The notes under the pieces: model-generated
The model's database searches: none
What the model was told of the DNA's origin: nothing
Seen by the model: only the letters and a program-made list of their open reading frames with translations
Shown: in pieces, positions 11,624 through 21,374 of the stretch
Layout of the letters: each line of letters begins with the position of its first letter
Numbering within the stretch: the first letter of the stretch is position 1
Position numbers and translations under genes: made by a program
Source: Clavulina sp. PMI_390
Taxonomy: Eukaryota; Basidiomycota; Agaricomycetes; Cantharellales; Hydnaceae
Assembly (NCBI GenBank): GCA_015039315.1
Contig: WIDE01000043.1
Span: forward strand, 220,119 to 263,962
Direction of reading: 5' to 3'
DNA: 43,844 bases

Positions 11624-13476
11624 ATGGACTTTTTGAATCTCAAGAGCGCTCTCACTGAGCTTGCTACTCGCGCTGATGCCCTGCCGCATTCCACCAACGA
11701 ACTACCAGATGTTGCCAATAACCTTCCTCATATCTCACGAGAGCCTAGGCCTAGACGTCGTAATGAGCTTCGAAAGCGTTTAATTGATGCAGGGAATGAA
11801 GCCAGTGACTGCCTGGAACAGATATCGCGTATAGAGGCAGAACTTGCTCTATTACGACGGGCACTCGAACATCGTAAAGCACAGTTTTCTGCGCGTTCGG
11901 CCATAATCTACGTCCTTCCTAATGAAATTCTCTCCTACATATTTTGCTTGGTGATTGAGCTCCAGACGCATCGACCTAAATTATGGCGTCGAACCAACAT
12001 CATGCTCGTTTCTCAACACTGGCATGAGGTATCCAAATGGGACCCTGCTCTTTGGGGGTATCAAAGGTTGACACTTCGATACCTCAACGAATTATCTGCT
12101 ATACATGCTCGTTTCCAGTACGCTGGACAATATCCATTGCGTCTGTCTATTTGCCTCAGGAACAATCATCCAAAACTCATAGACGGCGACGGCGAACTGT
12201 TTTCTTTCTTACGGGAGTCATTGGAGGCAGGGGCACGAGAATATAGAGGGTGCCCTGGCTGGATCCTCCAGCTCCAATCTCTTGAGGTGAGAGGACATGA
12301 AAGAAGTTGCGCAACCCTTGCTGCTGCCCTTCTCAAGGTGCTTGGAGGTTCTCTTCTCCAAGCGGCACGCTACCCATCGTTGTTGACTCATGTTGCCCTA
12401 AGAAGCGATTCTGATGGATCATGCTCTGCTTGTAACATGGTTGGCTCTGACAAGGGGAGGCTGGCACTTCCAGACAGGCTAAATCAATTTACTCTTGCAT
12501 CATTGGTAATGAGCCGCCGCATCTATTTTTCTCTTGGGCTCAGCCTGCATCACTTGAGGGTGCTGTCCCTCTCACATCCTCAGAACATGGGGTGGCGGGA
12601 AGTCAAGTCCTTTCTTCTAAGGACGACTCATCTAGAGCGCCTCACCCTCATCCGGATTATGCCCGACTTCCGTCCTCCAGGCCATAACGAAGATCGCTTG
12701 CTACTGCCAAACCTATCTGGGCTCGTGATAGGAACGCTAAGCTGCCCTCTCCTAGTCACCATGCTTTGTGACCTGGAAATCCCTATGCTTGCCGATCTAG
12801 AGATTGGATTTGTCCAACTGGATGAAGAAGCCGCGGTAGACGCGATGTATACTTTCCCATCGGAGGTCGCTGATGCTTTACTTCCTCTCCGCAATTGTGT
12901 AGGTGCAAGGGCATGGCCCTCCCTTCTACTTTTACGAAATGCTAACTCGTTCTATATTCGCAGCTCCACCGTTGGGGAAACTTGATCTCACTTGGTCTTC
13001 GTCTCCCAGCTTCCGTTCAGCCAGGCGCTCTAAGGGTCCTACTTGCGCCGTTCGTCAGCGATGAAGGCGCAATTACAGCACTATTTCCCCAGCTGTTACA
13101 CCTATCGTTTTCCCATCTATCGCCCTTCTCTGATGATACTCTCACGGCGAGTGCTCGCCTGCGTTTCGTTAATGCAATCACGATTATGATTAATGAACGC
13201 GCAAACTGGGCCGCCTCTATCAATGCAAGAGTTAAAACCTCTGCTAACGGCCCGATCGAAAAATCCCACCATCCCCCAATTGCCTTCCTACACTCTGTTG
13301 GAATCCCTCGCTGCGTCGTTGACATTCATGAGAGCAAACTGAGAGCCTTAGTCCCAGTGAGGCAGCTTTATTGTCTGTGTGGGAACAAAAATCGAGATGA
13401 AGAGAGCGAGGCGATCGATCCGGACACCGGGTGGAGCTTTCAGCAGGAAGGTGACGAAGATGAAGACGACGAATGA
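11624..13476 (+). CDS. F-box protein C
   Basis: Exons 11624-12898 and 12964-13476 with a 65 bp intron (GTAGGT...TCGCAG, phase 0) give 595 aa. The coiled coil covers about 50-90. The F-box at about 95-144 has VLPNEILSYIF and IMLVSQHW. GHERSC (H225, C229) and CSAC (C267, C270) are followed by the conserved LSHPQNM segment and LRR-like repeats. The C-terminus has YCLC (C562, C564), then DPDTGW and a short Glu/Asp tail. It is closest to paralogue D by the AGNEASDCL / AGNEVDGCL region. A Skp1-binding SCF adaptor role is inferred from the F-box. Confidence 0.9.
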
Positions 13477-13522
13477 AGCAACCCTATACACAGCAACTGA
13501 TTGGACTGGGTCCGCGAGGGAT

Positions 13523-14030
13523 CAGGTTATATTACCCAAACTCGGGGCAGAATTTTTCCTAATGCAGATGATGAAGCCCCGAACCTATGTACGAGCACAG
13601 CCTCTCAATCAATAGAAAAATGGAGCGATTGTCGAACACTCCACTCGCTCATGGAGCGATCGTTGGCTAGGCACTGCCACCCGAGGGCGCTTACCTCGAT
13701 CTCCACCGCCAGACAGACAATCGGTATGGTACTGCAGATTATTCAAACAATCCATTAGTTTATTGTAAAGTAGTTCAGTGAATTCACGATGTTGCAATAG
13801 TGTCAGGTTATATTACCTAGAATTGGGGAAAAATATTTCCTGCTGCGTGCGATGAAGCCCTGAACGTCGCCAGTTCGAGCTGGAACCCCACCACTGACCA
13901 TTGAACGCTCCATTCGCAGCCCCTCGCTTATGCTGAAACATGTGGAGCGATTGTTAATATTCAATCGACATACCCTGGCACTGCCCCCTGGACGCTTCCA
14001 TCTTACAATACCGCCGTCTCCGTCGCTATT
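13523..14030. repeat. Diverged direct duplication, about 281 bp offset
   Basis: The segment starting CAGGTTATATTACC at 13523 recurs at 13804. Shared blocks appear in the same order in both copies: TTTCCT, GATGAAGCCC, GGAGCGATTGT, GGCACTGCC and CCGCC. No coding capacity is seen. It may be the remains of a tandemly duplicated noncoding unit or repeat element. Confidence 0.65.
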
Positions 14031-16209
14031 CAAGCTGTTTCATGCCAAGAATCGCCTCGATCCCTGATCGATGACCTGCCCGTTATTTCAATCTATACTA
14101 TCGTACCTATGCCACCTGTGCGGCGTCGCTCCATCCCGCACATCACCTACCCAAAAAGTCCACTGAGCTCCGTCTGCCAACACTTCCTCTCCATCGCATA
14201 CATAACAATTTCCAGTTTCAATGGAAATACCCAATCATGGGTTTTTCCAGCTACGGGTGCCAGCTCTGGAATTATACTATCGCTATTAGTCGCATTTTGC
14301 AGAGCGAAGCAAGAGCAATAATACAAGAAATGAACAAGCGATATGCATTACAATAACCGAAGAGTGAGATATCTGATATGCCTCTCGCCGTGCGATCTCC
14401 TATCCGTACAGGGCTAAGAGAAATAGTCCGTTCCCCCACAATAGACAGCTGAGATTGTCGCTGCATCCACAACCCGCAAAGGCTCTACAACCTCGCGCAA
14501 GAACCCTAATCCTTCGCTAATCCACCGCCGGCTCATGCTCGATTTCTTGCATCTGAACACTACCGTAATGAGTTTCCCGCCCTATTTTATTGCCCAGCTA
14601 CAGCAACTCCGAGTCCGGCGGGAAAACCGCGTGATCACGAACGGTATACACCAGATACATCACCAAAGACAATAACCCCTCATCCTCTATTCATGTATGC
14701 GAGATAATCGACCGTCCTTGCCACTCCTCCGATCAAAGCGTAAAAATATAATTCTCATCACTGTGGGCTGTACGTATCATAAGTTGAATGGCCGCCCCCG
14801 TATTTGCAATCTTTCGCGACTTCATGAGTGATCAATTACCCAAAAGTCCTCATCCCCCCCCAGGACCTCACGCTCCGAGCACCGCATAACAGTGCCGTTT
14901 AACCAGTACCCAGGCGCATTGTGGGTTTATTGGCGCAGGTTAATCATTATTATGCGCCTGGCCTTAGTCACTTTGTGCTCATCGTGCCGCACTAATAAAT
15001 CATCTACACCCCCACTGATTGGCTGAGATTCGGTGATATGTAGTTATTTTTGACATTCAGTGGAAACGTCCACTGGCAGATTGGTACATATTCGCCTGAT
15101 CTACTATAGGTAGAATCGCCGTCCAACTAATGGATTGACATACATGTACTGAGCCTAGCACCTATGGAAACGTTCGTGTTTCTGAGAGAGAAAGGAAAGT
15201 CTCCATCATTTTCTTACCTGGCCACTCTGTGAAAGTTACAAGGTAATTTTTACGGGCCCCGACTGGAAAGAGGCGGAGTCTAGAAACTGAGTTTAACGTG
15301 AGCGTTGAGCTCAGCGGGACGGAAACCAAGCGGATTAGAGGCGAGAGAAGGACATGAGGACGAGAATTAGAGGAAGGATGACAAGAGTTCATTACAGGCG
15401 GCCCTAAGGATTGCGAACTACAATTATTCATCGTAAAGTGATCAAATCAAAGGAAAACTGAGCGAGTGGACTGGAATGGTACGACGAGGTGTGGGGATGT
15501 GATGAGTCATTGCCAATTAGACGATCGATCCATACAGTAATCGCGGGGTTGTGATCGCCTCTACTAGCTAGGAGGCGTATATCAATTCGTCAGGGTATCA
15601 ATTGGAATAATCATTAGAAGTCAATGTGGAGGGGTGGGGGGCGGGAATAAGACCTTGAGTTGTCCGAGAGAATATAAGCGACGTGCATGGATATGAGTAC
15701 TTGAGCAGAAGAGAAGGGGAAAGCGGTGGAGCGGCTATATATCGCAGGAGAAGCACCACGTAAATTAGATAGCATCAAAGAGGAAAAAGCCATACTTTAG
15801 TAAGTAAAGTGAGCATCAATGACCACGGCGAAGGCGGCGATACTATGGACCTGAGGAGAGCTCATCGTGCTATTTATGTATTTTGGGTCTAAATTACGGT
15901 CAGAGGTGTACAATAGCTAGACAAATTCGTCCTCCTTATCATATCGTCGCGCCCGCAGGGGTGAACCTTGTACGATGATAAAGAAGAGAGCGAGGGAAAA
16001 GTAGAGGAATCAATAGAGCAGGTGGCAGTGGAAATCGGCCAAACGGAGTAGAGTGAAGGAGGAGGTAGCGAGTTAGATCTTTACCTTTTGTGGGCCGTGG
16101 GAACTCATCAAGCCCACTCATTGCACAGCATTCCACAAGGTCTTCGGACTCTTGCTATAGGGACACTTCTTTGACCTTAGTCTTGAAGAAACCGCTTCTA
16201 CTAGCCCTA
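14031..16209. other. Long intergenic region, no gene seen
   Basis: Only short unsupported open frames occur on either strand. The last 115 bp form the proximal upstream region of F-box D, with its CGTGGGAA element. No tRNA, transposase or F-box fragment was recognised. Confidence 0.45.
16096..16103 (+). promoter_or_regulatory. CSL-type CGTGGGAA element upstream of F-box D
   Basis: The same octamer as before C and E, 107 bp before the ATG at 16210. Confidence 0.35.
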
Positions 16210-18086
16210 ATGGACTTCTCGACTCTCGATAGCGCTCTCGTCAGGCTTGCTAGTCACGCTGATGCACTTCCACAATCTCCCAACGAGATGCCACATGCTG
16301 CTGACAGCCTTCCCCACATATCGCAGGAGCCAATAAGCGGGCGTCGTAGCGAGCTCCGGAAGAAATTCGGTGATGCTGGAAATGAGGTCGATGGGTGCCT
16401 TAGCAAAATATCGCATATTGAAGCGCAGCTTGCTTTGTTACGACACGCGCTCCAATATCGCAAGGCGCAGTTTAGTGCGCAATCGACAATGATCCACGCT
16501 CTCCCCCTCGAAATCCTTTCCTACATATTCTCGCTAGTGATAGGGACCGAGACGTCCCATCTTAGACTGTATCGTCGAACAATCATTATGCTGGTCTCTC
16601 GACGTTGGCACGAAATCTCTCAACAGAGCCCTGCACTCTGGGCGTATCAGAGGATAATGATACGTCAACATAGTGATCTATCCGAGATACAGTCCCGGTT
16701 TTGGCACGCGGGGCAGTCTCCACTACGTTTGTCGATTGGCCTTGCGAACAAACATCCAAGGCTGATAGACCACCACGGCGATTTGTCTTCTCTCTTTCGA
16801 ATGCCCTTGATGGCAGGAGCACAGGAATACAAAGACCTTCCGGGCTGGATCTTCCGGCTACGGTGTCTTGAGGTGAGAGGCCACGAAAGGAGTTGCGCCA
16901 CGCTCACTGCTGCGTTTCTTGATGTACTTAATCTTGCTCACGCACCACTGCATCCGCCCCTATTGGATGGTGTTGTCTTGAAGAGTGATGTCGATAAGTT
17001 GTGTTCAGACTGTAATTTCTCTAACTCTGGGAAGGGGAAGTTGGCAGTTGAATGCGGACTGAACAAATTTGCCCTCACATCCTTGGCGATGAGCCGCCAA
17101 ATTTATCTATCCAGTGAATCTAGGTTGCAGGATTTGGAGGAGCTCTCCCTTTCGCATCCGCAAAATATGATCTGGACGGAAGTCAAATTCATTTTGTCAA
17201 GGATGCCTCGCCTGGAGTCCCTCACTCTTGTCCGAATCATGCCAAAATTCTACCCCACAGGAAGCAATGAAGAGGCTGTGGTACTTTCAAACCTCTCTAG
17301 CCTTGTGGTAGAAACCCTGGACTGCCTCCTGCTAGTTTCTATCCTTTGCGAGCTGGAGGCGCCTATGGGAGACCATGGATACCTTGCTTCCTCTCCGCTA
17401 TTGTGTAGGCATTATACCAATTATTTGATTTGTGTGACGCACTGAGCATCATGTATTTATAGCTCCGCCGTTGGAAAAATCTGACCTCCTTGAGCATTCG
17501 GTTGTCAGCCCCATTCCAGGCTGGTGCGATAAGGGTTCTACTCGCGCCATTCCTTGATCAACAAAACATGATGACAGTCCTAGCTCCCAAGCTAGTACAT
17601 GTGTCATTCCCCCACCTATTTGCGTTTTTTGATGATACTGCAACGGATAGCAGTCGTGAAAACCTTGTGGATGCAATCATGACCGCAACTGCCTTGCGTA
17701 AAGCCTGGACCTTGGAACAACTCAACACTCTCCTTGCAAGCCCACGACCTCAGTCACCTCATGACTCAATCGCACTGATACGATCTCTTGCAGTCCCTTG
17801 TTGCGTCCTTGGTTCTCATGGGGACATCCTGCGAGCTGACTTGATCATAAATCAGCTATACTGCCTTTGTGGGGGGAGGGATTGGGATGAAAATGGCGAT
17901 GTAGTTGATCCAGATTCAGGGTGGAGTTGGGAAGAGGAGAGTTGGGAAGAACACCACTGGGGTGGAGGAGAATGGGGGCTTGACACAGGAGATTGGGGCC
18001 TTGGCGTAGAAGAAGACCAAGCCAGCGAAGTCAGCGAAGTCAGCGAAATTAGCGAAATTAGTGAAGCCGGAGAACTTTCTAGTTGA
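16210..18086 (+). CDS. F-box protein D, frame-disrupted between exons
   Basis: Exon 1 (16210 to about 17404) encodes a coiled coil, an F-box at about 95-144 (ALPLEILSYIF, IMLVSRRW), GHERSC (H225, C229) and CSDC (C265, C268). Exon 2 (17463-18086) encodes the usual end, with YCLC, DPDSGW, a Trp/Glu-rich stretch and an (SE[VI])n tail. Compared with C, exon 1 lacks 74 bp net just before the intron (after CCTATG near 17374). Using the family's own splice sites (17405-17462) then shifts the frame and stops early. Unspliced, the first half ends at 17445 (411 aa). Both halves are otherwise open. It is either a recent pseudogene, a truncated F-box protein, or spliced differently. Confidence 0.75.
18024..18068 (+). 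repeat. 9 bp coding minisatellite in F-box D tail
   Basis: Five 9 bp units (AGCGAAGTC, AGCGAAATT and variants) encode SEV/SEI/SEA repeats. The period differs from the 15 bp repeat of paralogue B. Confidence 0.8.
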
Positions 18087-18167
18087 GTCTCCTGAAATGG
18101 GCGGTGGATATTGTATCGCCACCCCAGAATATCCCACGGATGATTCCCTCTCATTTGAATGGAGGAC

Positions 18168-18175
18168 CGTGGGAA
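18168..18175 (+). promoter_or_regulatory. CSL-type CGTGGGAA element upstream of F-box E
   Basis: CGTGGGAA lies 95 bp before the ATG at 18270. An inverted near-copy (ATCCCACGG) lies at 18131-18139. Only 183 bp separate D from E. Confidence 0.35.
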
Positions 18176-18269
18176 TTTCACACATCTGATCCTCACGAAC
18201 TTGCTCGAGGACTTGCCCGAAGAAACAGGGCAATTTTGTCTTCAAGGCACAGCACTCATAAACATCTCC

Positions 18270-20102
18270 ATGGAATTCGCTCGTTTCAAAAGCGCCCTCG
18301 CCGAGATTGCTAGTCGTGCTTCTTCCCTGCCACAGGCCGCCAAGGAACTACCACATATTGTTGACACTCTTCCTCATGTCTCGCAAGAGCCTATCGCTGG
18401 GCGTCGTAGCGAGCTTCGAAAGCGTTTTGCTGATGCAGAAATCGAGGCTGACGAGTGCCTGAGCAACATATCGATCGTTCAAGCTCAACTCTTCATACTA
18501 CAACGCGCCCTCGAGCTTCGCAAGGCGGAATTCCGTGCTCAAGGGGAAATGATTCACGCTCTTCCTTTCGAAATCCTCTCCCGAATATTTTCTTTCGCGA
18601 TGGAGTTCGTCACCAAGGAACCCAAGTTATCTCGACGAGCGATCATCATGCTCGTGTGTCACCGTTGGCACAAAATTTTGCTTCAGAACCCCGCCTTTTG
18701 GACATATCAAAGGGTAGTCCTTCGTAAACGGGACGATTTGTCCGCCATCGAACCCCGTTTTCAGCGCGCGGGGCCTCTTCCATTGCAACTGTCACTCTGC
18801 GTAGAGAGCGACCATGCGTCGCTTGGATATTGTAGTGACAGTTTGATCTCCACATTTCGAAAGTTTCTGGGCGTCACAAAGCTCGATTTACGGGATCGCC
18901 CAAAATGGCTTTCCCAGCTCCAGCTCCTTGAAGTAAGAGGGCACGAAAGGATTTGTTGCATGCTTACTGCTGGCCTTCTTGAGGCCCTCGATTTTTCTCA
19001 TATCCAGGAACTGAACCACCCGTCGCTACTGTCTCAAATCGCTGTGAGAGGCGAAGAAGACAGATCGTGTTCTGACTGCGGTGATATTGACCCTTGGAAA
19101 GCACGGTCCGCGGTTGCGGACAGGCTGGATCCACTTTCCTTCACGTCATTATCAATGAATCGCCGGCTTTTTTTCGTTGATATAATTGGTCTACATCAAC
19201 TGAAAGATCTCGCCCTCGCAAATCCCCAAAATGTAGCTTGGGGAGCTTTCAAGGCTATGCTTACGAGTATGACTCGTCTGGAGTCCCTCACCCTCGAACG
19301 AATCATGCCAAAGCTCCGTCCCTCAAAGCGAAGTGATGACCTTGTGAGACTCCCATGCCTGTCCAGTCTCGTTTTGGAGGCATGCGACTGTCCTCTACTG
19401 GTTTCCATACTTCGTGAACTGGAGGCTCCTGGGCTTAACTACATAAGGGTCGGATTCGCCGAGCTTAGCGATCTAATGGACAGCATACTTCCATCGGAGA
19501 TCAAGAATGCTATGACCTCTCTCCGCCGTCGTGTAAGTGGTTTTTCCTTTCTTCCATCGCTGATAACGTGTTAAGCATTTGCATGTTTGTAGCTTCGCCG
19601 TTATGAAAATCTAACCTCCATCAGTCTCCGTCTTTCGGCTGACTTTCAACCTATCGCGATCGAAGTCTTACTAGCCCCATATCTCAATAAACATGGTGTA
19701 ACGATTTACCCAAGCCCGTCGTTGGCCCAATTATCGCTTCCGCACCTTTTCCGGATTCGGGATCGTTTCGCGACGACTGAGAGTCGCCGGGATCTTGTGG
19801 ACTCACTCTCTGCTGTATTCATTCTACGCAAAGGGCTTCAGCACCAAGTGATAGCGCCTTTAGAATCCATCTCAATCTCTCGCTGCATCTTAGATATTCA
19901 TGGCGACGACCTGCGGGCGATCGTTCCAGTGAAGCAGCTGTACTGCAAATGCGCGGAACTCCCACACTGTGCTCCTGATGAGGTTGATCCAGATTCAGGT
20001 TGGCATTGGGAAGAGAATGAATCAAGGGCAACCTTCTTGGACATGGTGATGGGCACTTATGAAGAAGATAGCGAAGGGGAAGGTCTCCGAGACCGGGAGT
20101 GA
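18270..20102 (+). CDS. F-box protein E, last of the cluster
   Basis: Exons 18270-19532 and 19593-20102 with a 60 bp phase-0 intron (GTAAGT...TGTAG) give 590 aa. The start MEFARF aligns with the other copies; the frame is open upstream to 18159. The coiled coil covers about 50-90. The F-box at about 95-144 has ALPFEILSRIF and IMLVCHRW. GHERIC (H225, C229) and CSDC (C267, C270) match B and C residue for residue in position. The C-terminus has YCKC, then DPDSGWHW and a short acidic end without a minisatellite. Function is as for the other copies: a predicted SCF adaptor with unknown substrate. Confidence 0.9.
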
Positions 20103-20317
20103 ATTCCCATACCTCTCTCTTGCTTTCTCATTCAACGTGTGTAATTCAAACTGCTTTCAGAGGAATTCAGCCTTTTTCCTTCATTTATTATCGTTTTACC
20201 AACCTGGCGCTTGGAAAGCTGTATAGTTGTCACGTCACGCAGGAGATTTGTGACTCCTCAACATCGACGACAGCGAACGAAGACTTATCTTTCTCAAAAC
20301 TCCGAATAAAAACTCAA

Positions 20318-20377
20318 GTATGTGCTGATAACTCCTAGACAACATTGAGGATGGTGTTAGACGTCTCTGATCCACAG
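20318..20377 (+). other. Probable 5' UTR intron of eS12
   Basis: GTATGT at 20318, a CTGATAAC branch-like sequence and CCACAG ending one base before the ATG at 20379 outline a 60 bp intron. Leader introns are common in fungal ribosomal protein genes. No transcript is available to confirm it. Confidence 0.45.
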
Positions 20378-20378
20378 A

Positions 20379-20946
20379 ATGTCTGACGCTGGAGATGTTG
20401 CCCCCGAGGTCGCTGAGGTCGAGGTCACCACTGAGGCCCCCAAGGGCAAGCTTTCCGTCGAGGATGCTCTTCAGGTATTTCAAAAAATCTCTATGTCCAT
20501 TCCTAGCAGGCTCTTATGTCTTTATCTTAACCCTACAGCAAGTTCTGAAGAACGCTCTCGTTCACGATGGTCTCGCTCGTGGCCTCCGCGAGTGCGCCAA
20601 GGCTCTCGACAAGCGCCAAGCCCACTTGTGCGTGCTCGTCGAGACCTGCACTGAGGCCGAGTACATCAAGCTCATCGAGGCCCTCTGCGCCGAGCATAAG
20701 ATCAACCTGATCAAGGTTGGTGATGCCAAAGTCCTTGGCACCTGGGCCGGGCTTTGCAAGATCGACCGTGAGGGTAACCCTAGGAAGATCGTTGGGTGCT
20801 CTTGCGTTGTCGTGAAGGACTATGGTGTCGAGAGCGAGGGTATGCACGTCCTCTTGGACTACTTCCGCAACGTCAGTATTTTTTCCTCGTCGTTTTTCCC
20901 CCCACTCTTTTTGACATCTGTCTGTTTTCCTTCCTCTCAGCGGTAA
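20379..20946 (+). CDS. RPS12: 40S ribosomal protein eS12
   Basis: Exons 20379-20474, 20539-20871 and 20941-20946 give 144 aa, usual for eS12. The acidic N-terminus is followed by [20 protein letters not shown], the conserved [20 protein letters not shown] core and [24 protein letters not shown], diagnostic of this small-subunit protein of the L7Ae fold. It acts in the 40S ribosome head. The last exon carries only one sense codon (CGG) and the stop. Intron 2 (69 bp, donor GTCAGT) is a multiple of three and stop-free, so retention would add 23 residues in frame. The gene is convergent with CPSF100. Confidence 0.96.
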
Positions 20947-20978
20947 ATCGGATGCAGTATCAGCTCCTTGAATCGATG

Positions 20979-21172
20979 GTGAGCTGTTCTTTTCTATCTT
21001 TCGGGCTGCCTTTTGTCAGGCAGTCCCCAGTGATGACCAACAGACTCCCTCAACCGAGTGCCATCGGCACCTGGAAGAAAAAAGTCTATCCGGAATCATA
21101 TTACTTTGTCTGAGACTCAATTTTCGTATCTGGAGTGTCACGACGCTGACTAAACTGCTTCTGATCCTCTAG
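20979..21172 (+). other. Possible noncoding 3' intron of the eS12 transcript
   Basis: Downstream of the eS12 stop, GTGAGC at 20979, a GCTGACTAAAC branch-like sequence about 20 bp before the end, and CCTCTAG at 21172 outline a 194 bp intron. It encloses the C/D-box-like sequence at 21030-21113. This is inferred from splice-like signals only. Confidence 0.3.
21022..21117 (+). ncRNA. Candidate C/D box snoRNA
   Basis: A perfect C box (GTGATGA, 21030-21036) and a D box (CTGA, 21110-21113) lie 84 nt apart. A 4 bp terminal pairing AGTC/GACT flanks them (21022-21025 with 21114-21117). The 5' side has four extra bases before the C box, and no clear C'/D' pair is seen. A GTGCC-ATC-GGCAC hairpin lies in the middle. 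Ribosomal protein genes, including RPS12 in animals, often host snoRNAs. The rRNA target was not identified, so this is a weak to moderate candidate. Confidence 0.28.
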
Positions 21173-21374
21173 AGTGCGTGCTCCCCCGTACACTTGTCGA
21201 ATGAGTCGCTGTACCTACCATCTTTGCTATCCTACAATCCAAAATCATTGCGCGAGCAACACACCCTCATACCCCTTGTTCCTCTTACTACCGAATAAGG
21301 CTGAACATTTGAGAATTGTGAAAACTTGGCGCTATCATATTAGGTTACGCCATACAAGAGAGTGATAGACGATG

